Assembly: GCA_001724265.1 (NCBI GenBank)
Contig: MEDY01000355.1
Coordinates: 1-31,625, forward strand
Direction: 5' to 3'
DNA from: Rhizaria sp. SCN 62-66
Taxonomy: Eukaryota; Rhizaria, unplaced
Length of the DNA: 31,625 nucleotides
Each line of letters opens with the position of its first letter. The stretch's first letter is position 1. Position numbers and translations under genes: made by a program. The notes beneath the pieces are model-generated. The model had not been told where the DNA came from and made no database searches. It saw nothing but the letters and a program-made list of their open reading frames with translations. Below are positions 22,801 through 31,127 of the stretch, in pieces.

Positions 22801-25800
22801 CTCAGCGGTCCAGTGGAGCTGGGAGCCGGCGAGGACGCACTGGCCGGGCCAGTTCTGGACCCACTGCGTGCGCGGGCGGACGACGTAGTCGCGCACGGAC
22901 TGCTCGAGCCAGTAGCGGACCGACTCCTTCATCTGGCGCTCGACGCCGCCCAGCCAGTCCTCAACGTTCTGCCCGCGCGGGTCCACCGCCTTGGCGAAGG
23001 GCACGCGCTCCTGCTCGGCTGAGAACATGGCCGTGATGGTCGAGTCACGCTCGAACGCCACGGCATTGATGTTCTCGAAACACTTCTTGAGGTGCGGCTG
23101 CACGGCCGTGGGGTCCTGCGTCTGCGACAGGATCTGCAGCAGTTCTTCGTCCGAGAGGAAGAAGAAACGGGGGAATGCGAGACGCTTCTTGTCTAGGTAG
23201 TCAGAAAGACGCTTCTGGACCATCTGGAGCTGCTGATTCGAGTCCTGGAGCTTCTGCAGCAGCCCTGCGTTGTCGCAGAAGAGCAGCACGTCGGGGTTGC
23301 CGTGCACGCCTGTCATCATCGAGCGCCACATCTTGTGCACCTGCTGGAATCGCTTGCCCTCGGCGAAGAGCTGCTTCATGATGTCGGGAGAGGAGAAGAT
23401 GGCCTGCAGGCCGAGCCACTGGCGCTGGACGGCGAGCCACTCCTCGATGACCTCGTAGACCGTCTGCAGCTTGGAGCTCCAGCGCGAGATGCGGTCGTCG
23501 AAAAACTTCTTGTAGGGCGAGAACTGCATCGACTGCGTCGTCATGGTGTGCTCGTCAAGCAGCTGGATGATCGGGTCCACGTCCTTGAGGATGAAGGTGC
23601 CCGTCTTCTTGTACGGCACCACGGTGAACTCGACCGAGCGCCAGGCGGCCTCCATCTTGTCCAGCGCGGCCTCGAGCTGGTACTCCTTGCCGGCCGTATC
23701 GCCGGTCGCCGTGATGAGCTCCAGGTGGCCCTGCAGCTCATACTCGCTCAGCAGCTTGCTCAGCGTCAGCGTCTCGTCCGGCTGCGGCAGCTCCACGGGC
23801 AGCGCAGCGCGCAGCGCGTCCCAGTGCCGCTGTCGCATGCCCGGGTTGCGCAGCGCGAGAATAAGCGGGAGGTTGGGCCGGAACTCGTCGATCTGGCGCT
23901 TGACGGCGTCGGCGATGGCGAAGCAGCCCGGGTTGGCCTGGATCACCTTGGCCTTGACGGCCTTGGCCATGGCCTTGTAGTAGCCCGTGACGAGGGAGCT
24001 GACTTCCTCGCCCTTGAGCGACATGAAGGGCTCCGAAAGCCACTTCGCGCGGTTTGTCGTCCACTCCGAGACCGTGGTCCAGAGCAGGTAGTAGGGCTCG
24101 AACAGACGCACAACCTTGGCGACGTGGCGGTAATCGGTGCTGGGCAGCTCGAAGAGCATCTCGCCCGTGTTAAAGTCCTGCGCGCGCTTCTGCAGGTTGT
24201 TAAGGCGCTCGTTGAGCTTCTCCACCTTGGCCGCGATGGCCTTGACCTTGGTCGCGTCCGTGTTGGCGCCGAAGCCGTTGACCTTCTTCTCCAGCTCGAG
24301 CAACTCGCCGACGAAGTCCTCTTGGCGCTGCTGCATCTCGGCCAGGAAGGTCCCGCGCAGCGCGCCCAGCTGGACCTCCTTGGCGGCGACCTGGTCGGCC
24401 ACCGTCTTGGGCCATGCGAAGGTGCTCCACCGCAGCTTGAACAGGTCTACCGAGAGGCGGTAGTTGAACCCGTCGAGCAGCTCGAAGGCGCCCATGACGT
24501 CTTGGATGGTCCGCTTGAAGCCGCCCACGGTCATGGGCACAGTCGCCAGCAGCTCGCGCAGCTTGACCAGCGCCGCGATGTCCTCTGGGCTCTGCTTGAT
24601 CTGCGCCTCGACAGCGCGGAACTGCGTGCCCAGCGCCAGACAGCGCGCGCGCGTCTGCGCCGCGAAGGCGTCGAGCAGCTTCTGTACGATGAGCAGGTGG
24701 CGAGCGATGAGCTGGCGGCGCACGTCCTCGAGCGAGAGCGTTACCAGGCCCAGGTTGACCGAGCGCGGCACGTCGCGGTCCAGCGCCTCGGCCGCGCGCC
24801 GGTGCGCCTCAACCTCGCGCGCAATCTCCTCGTGGTCGCCGCCGTCGCCGTCGGCGCCGGCACCCGAACCGGAGCCGTCGTCGGCCCACTCGGCGACGTA
24901 GGCGTCGACGTCGAGCCGCAGCAGCTCCTCGTAGCGCGCGAACTGCGCGACATACTGCTTGAGCGGCTGCAGCGCGCGCTCGAGCCAGCCCGAGGCCGCG
25001 GCGACGAGCGCCACGACCCAGGGCTCGTCGCGGCGCACCGTCGCGAGCGTGTCGTCAGAGCCGAAGGGGAAAAGGTGCTCGAGCACGCGCGTCTCGAGCT
25101 GCGGGATGCCCACGAGCGCGTGCAGGCCCTTCTCCAGCACCGCGAGCGGCGCCGCGGCCAGTTGCTCGGGGCGCGTCGACAGCGACAGCCGCCCGTCGCG
25201 CGCGGTCAGCTCGACGGTGAAGAGCGAGAAGTCGGCCGGCATGCGCGCGAGCCCGTGCAGAAAGGCCTCCTGGTCCGTCTGCATCAGCGCCAGCAGCTTG
25301 TCCTTGGGACCCGGCACCGCCAGCGACGCGTCCAGAGACACCTTGACGTTCGCGGTGCCCTGTAATAGCATCAACAAAGAAAACAGATTCGAATAAGAGA
25401 AACGTCAGCAAAGCATAAAAAGTGTCAACTCAAAAGAATATAGTCGTCATTATTAGTTTGGTAATAGTTTTGTTGGTGACTGTGACTGTGACGTACTGTG
25501 ATCTCTACGTTGTAGGCGCAGACGCGGCGGAGGAAGGCGGCGTACTTGGCGAGCGAGTCCTGGGCGAGGAAGCGAACCGAGTCCTGCATGAGGAACGTGG
25601 TCACAGTCATGAACTTCTTGAGCTTGGACAACGAGTAGACCTCGAGCGACTGCTCGCCCAGGTTGAACCAGCCCTTGCCGACCTGGCGCAGCGAGTCGGT
25701 CACGCACGCCTTAAGCGCGCCGACCCAGCGGTCCTTGAGCGCGTTAGTAAGCTGCAGCGCGGCAGACTGCTGCACCTGCTCGAACTCCTCCACGCGCACG

Positions 25801-27711
25801 GGTTTCGGGATCGCGACGTTGAAGAGCGACATGCGCTGCAGCTTGAGGCACTCGGCGTTGACCTTGACGAGTGCAGCCAGCGCCTCGGCCTTGGTCAGTA
25901 CCGAGTGGAAACAGAAGTCGGAGAAGTGGTTCGGGAAGTCGTGGAAGGGCACCTTGACCACCCCGGACGCAGGCGCGGAAGACGCGTTGGCGCGGCGCAC
26001 CTGCAGATGCTGCGACTGGGCGCCGTCGCCGCTCTCAGGAACAGAGCTACCGCTGCTGCTGCTATTGTTGAAGATTGCGGGGAGCGCGGGCGCGAGCGAA
26101 GAGTAGAGAGTGCGTTGTGTGGGGTCCGCGAGCGTCGTGTCGAAGATGATCTTGTTCATCGTGCGCGCGTAGTTGATGTTGACCTCCTGTAGCAGCGCCG
26201 TGACGTCCTGGCGGAAGCGCGCAAGCTTGGGCGTGCTCTGCGCGAGGTGCACGATGCGGTTCACCTGCTCGCTGTCAAGCACCTGCATCTCATCAATGGG
26301 CATCGAGTCGACGTAGAGCGCGTAGCGGATGCACGCCTCAAACTCGCGCCGCAGCTTGTGCGCGCGCGCGACGCGGGCCGCGAACAGGAACGGGTCCTCG
26401 GTCACGAAGAGCACGTGCACCGGTGGCAACTGCACGGGCACCGAGGGCGCGTCGGCGAAGTGCACGGTGTAGCGCCGCGCGGCGGCGTCGTAGGACACTG
26501 CCTCGCACGCCAGCCAGCGGCCCGACGCGGGCGCAGACGCGGCCGTGGTGCCGGGCGGGAAGCAGAGCGCGCGCGCGGGGACGCGCGGCGCGAGCTGCAG
26601 CCACTCCTCGGGGCCGCGGTAGTGGAGCTCCGCGTCGTCGAAGACGTCGAGCGGCAGATGCGAACGCTGGCCAGACTGGTGGTCCACGCCGTCCCAGCAG
26701 CGCGCGTAGTCGACGCCGCGCGCGCGCAGCAGCGCCGCCACGTCCTGCGCCGCGAAAAGCCGCTTCTTGCGCTCGACCTCGATGCGCCGGGGCGGGCGGC
26801 CGGGCTGAGTCTTGAAGGGAACGGCCACCTTGGGGTCCAGCGGGCTCGGCCCGGGGGGCAGGCCGTGCGAGAGTGGCGCCTTGCTCACGTCGTCCTCGTA
26901 CGGGTTCGGCTCGGCCGCATCGTCGCCGTCGCCGTCGCCATCCAGTGGCTCGGGGTGGGTCTGTGAAGATGCATTGGGCTTGGCGTTGTTGTTACGGGTA
27001 GCAGCAGCGGCGGCGGCGGCGGCGCGGGCGGCGTTGGGGCCGAAGCCGCGGCCGCCGGTGCCGCTAGCGCCCGCACCCGCGCCCGCGCCCGCGCGACTGT
27101 TGAGGTTGAGGCTGAAGGAGCGTGCGGGGATAGAGACATGGGGCTGCGCTGCGTGCTGCACCGAGGCTGCCGCAGGGCCGCTCGTCGCGTGCGCGACAGA
27201 GGCCGCGGAGGCGCCGCCCAGCAGCTCCGAGTAGATGCCGCGCTGCTTCGGAGGCGCGCCGGCGTCGCCGCCGACGGCGGAGGTGGTGAGGCCGCCAGTC
27301 AGGGACGCGGAGGGGCCAGAACCGACGCCCTTGATCTGGAAAGCACGCGGAGCCTAAGGGCGAGAGTCAATCGTGCGACGAAACAGGTATGAATAGGGAC
27401 AATGCCAAGGGAGTCAATAGGTAGACAGCCAGGTAACATGTGGCGAGTTGGAACAACCGAAAAACAGCATAGCGTCGAGAGAGCAGCAGCGTTAAAAGGT
27501 GATAAATTGCAGCGAAGTGAAACGACCAAGGGATGTGGGAAAAGGATGAAAGGGCAGGGAAGATAACGTGAGGAAGAGTGCGGGCGCGGGTGGTGGAAGT
27601 GCAAGAAGGGAAGCAAGTTGGCGCAAGTCAAGGCAGGAAGAGAAGTAAACGTACGCTTGCATCCTTGGACGGGGCGTCCTTGGGAGGCAACGGCCGGGCG
27701 TAGAGGGCCAT
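13872..27711 (-). CDS. DNAH1: Axonemal inner-arm dynein heavy chain, DNAH1 type
   Basis: This motor drives flagellar beating as a single-headed inner-arm dynein (DNAH1 in animals; I recall Chlamydomonas dynein d/DHC2 as the counterpart). Four phase-0 exons (27655-27711, 25497-27353, 22750-25359, 13872-22622) give about 4,424 residues, close to animal DNAH1. The tail and linker span about 1-1590. P-loops are: AAA1 GPAGTGKT (about 1626) with Walker B CFDEFNR; AAA2 GPAGGGKS (about 1907); AAA3 GQTGTGKS (about 2354); and AAA4 GVGGSGRQ (about 2706), with Arg for Lys as is common in axonemal chains. The stalk and microtubule-binding domain lie at about 2935-3255, followed by AAA5, AAA6 and a C-terminal domain with GTLSTTGHSTNFV, characteristic of DNAH1. 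The N-terminal KQRGIYSELL and the block PFKTQPGRPPRRIEVERKK also match DNAH1. Exon 2 has no early ATG, so the 19-residue first exon is needed. Low-complexity insertions occur near 2126-2211 and 3677-3710. Confidence 0.95.
16018..16115 (-). repeat. Ser/Asn-coding trinucleotide tract inside DNAH1
   Basis: Repeated AGC/AAC codons encode a run of alternating Ser and Asn, then Ser/Gly and Ala/Gly, inserted between conserved FLVAGS and NPAPEWLTD in the C-terminal AAA region. The frame is kept on both sides. Confidence 0.75.
22623..22749 (-). other. DNAH1 intron 3
   Basis: This 127-nt phase-0 intron has donor CAG|GTACGC and acceptor CAATCTTTAG, and is AT-rich. It joins GIQRYQ to AKLGEQLNGLVELVRSN, a segment that continues in one piece in animal DNAH1, just ahead of AAA1. 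Confidence 0.9.
25360..25496 (-). other. DNAH1 intron 2
   Basis: This 137-nt phase-0 intron has donor ACA|GTACGT and acceptor GATGCTATTACAG, and is AT-rich. It joins CAYNVEIT to GTANVKVSL in the dynein tail. Confidence 0.88.
27062..27095 (-). repeat. GC hexamer repeat coding Ala/Gly in the DNAH1 N-terminus
   Basis: On the plus strand the unit is CCCGCG. Read on the minus strand it codes an Ala-Gly run in the N-terminal region of DNAH1, after the conserved KQRGIYS motif. A poly-Ala tract follows at about 27000-27030. Confidence 0.6.
27354..27654 (-). other. DNAH1 intron 1
   Basis: This 301-nt phase-0 intron has donor AGC|GTACGT and acceptor CGCCCTTAG before GCTCCGCGT. A second acceptor, TGCTTTCCAG, lies 18 nt further in and would end the intron at 27336, also in phase 0. 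Which one is used cannot be told from sequence. The intron follows the 19-codon leader exon. Confidence 0.7.
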
Positions 27712-28422
27712 TACCGAAGAGGCACTCCGATGAGAGTGATTGAGAGGCCAAAGAGGGAAGTAAAGAGGTCGCTTGTGGAAATAAACAAAAGAAACTTCTG
27801 GAGTTTGAACCAGGGGTGAAGACAGAAAGAAAGGTGAGACGAAATCGCACGCAAACGAAACAAGACAGAGCCAGTACCCAGTGCCGGTGCTCGAGTCAGT
27901 GGAAATTAAAACGACACACCAGCGCGCGCGTGAAATAGCCATACAGAATATGCATAGAATAAATCCCTTTGTTGGATGGTTAATGATATAACAATACCCA
28001 CCAGACGCTCGTCCTATCGCACAAAAGCCCTTCCCGAGCAAGCCGCTCGATCGCTAGGAAACGGCTGGCTCTTGGTCGCTCGGTCAGTCGAAGCTGTCTT
28101 GGTCGGTCGGTCTGACTGGTAGTCGATCATTCAGGCAGTCGGCCGAGCCACGCGGCTTGACTTCTTCCTGGCGGTGAGGCTGCCAGTCGGGATCGAGCCG
28201 GGCGCTGCATCGCGACTGCTGGCGGCGCGTCAACGTGAATTGGCAAAAAATAGCGTTTGTGGATATTATTATGCTGTATTATATTTATGTTATTCGTCCC
28301 GTTTCTTGCTGCTGCGAGGTCGACCGTGGAGACCCGCCGTGAAATCGTACGCTAATCGTGCCCTCTTGCTCCCGCGACCTTTTTCTTCTTGCTCCCCCGG
28401 CGTTGCTTCTCTGTAGACACAA
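27712..28422. promoter_or_regulatory. Head-to-head promoter region of DNAH1 and MRPL12
   Basis: These 711 bp separate the two start codons. From about 28066 to 28150 the sequence is dominated by imperfect GGTC/GTCG repeats. An AT-rich pocket at 28255-28295 contains TATATTTA-like sequence upstream of MRPL12, which makes it a candidate core promoter. The leader before the MRPL12 ATG is pyrimidine-rich. No supported gene lies here. An upstream in-frame ATG for DNAH1 at 27942 is discussed among the rejected items. Confidence 0.45.
28066..28150. repeat. Imperfect GGTC/GTCG simple-repeat cluster
   Basis: TCGGTCAGTCG, GGTCGGTCGGTC, TAGTCG and CAGTCGGCC recur at short intervals, with no reading frame of gene-like composition. 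The cluster lies in the divergent promoter between DNAH1 and MRPL12, so binding sites or simple slippage are both possible. Confidence 0.55.
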
Positions 28423-29246
28423 ATGCTGCGTCGCACTCTGGCTCGCACTGCTGGTCTCCAGCGCGCCGTTTCCGCGCGTGTCATGGCTGCTGCCCCCGCT
28501 CGTGGCATGTTCTCCCAGAGCGCCCCCCGCTTCAGCGATGCTGCTGCTGTACGTCCCTCCCTACTCCCCCCTGCCTCTCTGCCTGTCATTTGCTTCCTCT
28601 TCTCTGCTCTCTTGCTTTCTTTCTCTTTCTTGTTTGCCTCTAGCCGCGCGCGCCATTTATTGCTGCGTTGCTGCCTCGATGTATGCATATCATTGCACAA
28701 CGGCTCACCTTTCACCTGCCTTCTCTTCCGATGCCATATTTTTGCTTCTTCCTCGCGCTTTCTCGTGATCTTACTTGTTGCGTCATGCTTTGCACTCGCT
28801 CACTCCTCCAACGAACCCATACACAGGCTCCCGAGGCGTCCCCTGAGGTCAAGGCCATCGTCGACAGCATCATGAAGCTCAACGTCATGCAATCGATCGA
28901 GCTCGTCAAGTCGCTCAAGACCACCTTCGGCTACTCCGATGCCGCCTTCATGGCCGCCCCCTCCGCTGCTGCCCCCGCTGCTGCCGCCGCTGCCGCGCCC
29001 GCTGCTGAGGCCGCGAAGCCCGCCGCCGCCAAGACTACGTTCAACCTGAAGCTCGAGTCGTTCGACGCCAAAGACAAGGTCAAGGTGATCAAGGAGGTCC
29101 GCGTCATCACCGGCAAGGGCCTCAAGGAGGCCAAGGAGCTCGTCGAGTCTGCGCCCCAGATCCTCAAGGACAACATCAAGAAGGAGGAGGCCGAGAAGCT
29201 CATGCAGGTCCTCAAGGACGCCGGCGCCGTGTGCGTGCTCGAGTAA
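28423..29246 (+). CDS. MRPL12: Mitochondrial ribosomal protein bL12 (L7/L12)
   Basis: This 181-residue protein is the mitochondrial form of the ribosomal stalk protein L7/L12, which binds translation factors and stimulates their GTPase activity on the large subunit. Exon 1 (28423-28548) encodes 42 residues rich in Arg, Ala and Ser with almost no acidic residues (MLRRTLARTAGLQRAVSAR at the start), a typical mitochondrial targeting peptide. Exon 2 (28827-29246) encodes the mature protein: an N-terminal dimerisation helix region (VKAIVDSIMKLNVMQSIEL), an Ala-rich hinge, and the C-terminal globular domain with KVKVIKEVRVITGKGLKEAK and ELVESAP, the most conserved part of L12. It ends in AGAVCVLE. 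Length is close to animal MRPL12. A plastid L12 is less likely, given the mitochondrial-style presequence and no other plastid sign. Confidence 0.92.
28549..28826 (+). other. MRPL12 intron
   Basis: This 278-nt phase-0 intron has donor GCT|GTACGT and acceptor CCATACACAG, and is CT-rich throughout. It separates the targeting-peptide exon from the mature L12 exon. Two overlapping reading frames run through it but lack conserved content. Confidence 0.9.
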
Positions 29247-29734
29247 GCGCCCTGCCCCCAGTCGCCGTCGCCCTCGTCGTCGTCGCAACCAGACACGCCG
29301 AAGCAAAGCAGCCAGCAAGACAAAGCACACCACAACACAACAATATATCGATCCCTGCATCAGTTTATTAAAAAAAAGTGCAGAAAACCGTAGTTAGCAG
29401 TATGTCTTTCAATACATATTTATTTCAAGGACCCACATCATCTTCTTCATCAAGTTCGTCTGGCTCGTGTAAGAGTTGAATTACTCTCGCGTCATGTTGT
29501 GTGTGATGGTATTGTTGTATTTCTGAACGGCCTGCTCTTGGCAGCGCATAAATATCAAAAAAAACACTGCTAACGCCCCGCACGTGACCGTCATGGAATT
29601 GTTATCTTCCCAGCTCATTCTAGTCGCGAGTTGTTCCTGTGCAAGATTGCTCGCACATCGACAAAGAAACGTGTCAGCCGTAACCACGTGTCGTGTGCGC
29701 ATGAGAAATTCAGGCACAGCGAGATTCCAATGCC
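29247..29734. other. Tail-to-tail spacer of MRPL12 and RPP14
   Basis: In this 488-bp spacer, plus-strand ATTAAA at 29367-29372, followed by A-rich sequence, is the likely MRPL12 poly(A) signal. Minus-strand AATAAA (TTTATT on +) at 29419-29424 and 29364-29369 are candidates for RPP14. CACGTG occurs twice (near 29581 and 29683). I see no tRNA and no gene. Confidence 0.5.
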
Positions 29735-30097
29735 TCAAGCAAAGAACTGTTCGGTGATGGAGCTGGCGTTGTGGGCAAGGCTGAGCAACGACGAGGCGGT
29801 CCGAACAACGTGCAGGCGCACCTGAAGACCGTTGCCGTCAATACTGAAGAGAGTGAGCGCGCCGCGCAAAGCGACGGCGGCCTCAGTCGGCGCACTGATG
29901 ACACCTGACTGCGAGTCGTCGTCGAAGGACAGGATGTCGGGGTCGACCTGCGTCGCGCCTAACGCACCATACATCTGGCGCATCGCCATAATCAGCGCCA
30001 GGCGGAACTCAGCGTAGTCGTACTTGCGCGAGCAACCAACCTTGACCTGAAGGAACGTCGTAGGAAGCGGCACCGTCTTCCGCACAACTGAACTCAT
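29735..30097 (-). CDS. RPP14: RNase P/MRP protein subunit, Rpp14/Pop5 family
   Basis: This 120-residue single-exon protein matches the Rpp14/Pop5 family. These are small subunits of the nuclear RNase P and RNase MRP ribonucleoproteins, which process the 5' ends of pre-tRNA and pre-rRNA. The visible pattern is YDYAEFRLALIMAMRQMYG, then PDILSFDD, a hydrophobic block ending ALTLFS, and VRLHVVRTASSLLSLAHNAS. Set beside recalled human Rpp14 (124 residues), these line up with its DILTYEEKTLSAILR region and its RVIQVSPFLLALSGNSR end. That makes Rpp14 a better guess than Pop5, although the two paralogues are hard to separate at this length. The start is the ATG at 30097. The frame stays open upstream to a TTG, but with no earlier ATG. 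No HTD2-like reading frame accompanies it, unlike the bicistronic vertebrate RPP14 transcript. Confidence 0.78.
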   Translation of the reverse strand: MSSVVRKTVPLPTTFLQVKVGCSRKYDYAEFRLALIMAMRQMYGALGATQVDPDILSFDDDSQSGVISAPTEAAVALRGALTLFSIDGNGLQVRLHVVRTASSLLSLAHNASSITEQFFA

Positions 30098-30553
30098 TCT
30101 CTCTCCACTCACACAGCCGGAGTCGAAATGGGCTGGACGTCCAAGGGGAAGAAGATGGGCGAGAGAGACACAACAAATAAAACAAAAAGGTGAACGTGCA
30201 TTATTGATGTGGGACAACGTGAATATAAAGCTATTAACGATTCAATGGCTCCAGCTCTACAGTTCCATTTGCTCAGTTCGGGACCAACAGTCTGTCATCG
30301 ACGACAGTCATCGAACAGGCTAAAAAACAGTAAGAAGCTATGTTTCAAGCAAGTATAATAGTTTTAAAAATATTTTAAGCTATATAAAATGGTAAACATT
30401 TTATTTGGTTGATTTAAATTAATATTAATACATTTCTGTACATAAATAACAAATAATACCAAAATAAAATTTATCAATAAATTTTAATTATTAATAAAAA
30501 ATATATTTAGTGTTTTTGTGCATTTTTACCCTTTGTTTTATTGATACTTCACG

Positions 30554-30569
30554 TCTCAATGAATTGAGA
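30554..30569. repeat. Dyad-symmetric element in the AT-rich spacer
   Basis: Two perfect 7-base arms (TCTCAAT and ATTGAGA) flank GA. The outer ACTTC and AAGT partly extend the symmetry with a bulge. It could be a protein-binding site or a chance palindrome. Confidence 0.5.
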
Positions 30570-30827
30570 AGTCTGGACAAAAGAATACCAATTGTTAACA
30601 ACTATAAAAAACAACTTATAAAAACAATTTAATAATTATTTAAATAGTTTTATAGACTTGCAAAAACACTTATTTTAAATAAAACATAATATTGCATTAG
30701 ACCTCTATTTTAAAATACGTTTCTTTTTGTAATATGTATAATTTCTTTTTTAATTTTTATCCTTTTCTAATACTTCTATTTAGTACGCAAACTTGATAAT
30801 GGGATCTTCGAGACTCGCTGCGATTTG

Positions 30828-30974
30828 ATGAACAGCGTTCTACAGGCGTTGGCCTCCCGCTGTTGCTATAAGGGCCACTGCAACTGCAACTGCGACTCAT
30901 GCCGTCATAGACCCGGACACTCTCTCCAGCGCCACTCCGCACGCTGTCCCCGCCACCGGTGCTACTGGCCCTAG
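30828..30974 (+). other. Short Cys/His-rich ORF of uncertain status
   Basis: This 48-residue ATG-started ORF has eight Cys (residues 12, 13, 18, 20, 22, 25, 40, 45) and five His. The cluster CCYKGHCNCNCDSC resembles metal-binding spacing. It lies upstream of the partial gene on the same strand and could be an upstream ORF, a tiny metal-binding peptide or chance. GC-rich sequence favours such codons, so confidence is low. Confidence 0.15.
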
Positions 30975-31127
30975 CTGCGGCAGCGCCACTGACGCCGCCG
31001 CTGAGAAGGCCCGCGGCCGCCGCGGCCGTTTCAACCGCGACCGTAACCGCAAGCGCACTCTTGACTGTGACCGTGACCGAGGGAGTGACGGTGGCAACTC
31101 GGACCCGCGCCAGCCGGACCAGCGACG

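Larger units (their letters stand above)
30098..31127. promoter_or_regulatory. Head-to-head spacer with an extreme AT-rich core
   Basis: About 1 kb lies upstream of RPP14 on one side and the next plus-strand gene on the other. From roughly 30330 to 30790 it is extremely AT-rich (about 85% A+T in two 60-base lines I counted), richer than the other spacers. It holds TATATAAAA near 30381 and a dyad TCTCAAT-GA-ATTGAGA at 30554-30569. From 30800 on it becomes GC-rich, without a clear gene until 31128. It contains a short Cys/His-rich ORF at 30828-30974. Confidence 0.5.

Noticed and set aside
27709-27942. Upstream in-frame ATG at 27942 extending DNAH1
   Set aside because: The added residues are encoded by lower-GC sequence with Cys/Phe/Trp-rich, non-coding-like composition. 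The ATG at 27711 starts exactly where GC-rich codons begin. Transcript 5' ends could change this.
28300-28800. Overlapping frames through the MRPL12 intron and leader
   Set aside because: They are pyrimidine-rich Leu/Ser/Cys/Phe translations, typical of CT-rich intron sequence. The spliced L12 reading explains the locus.
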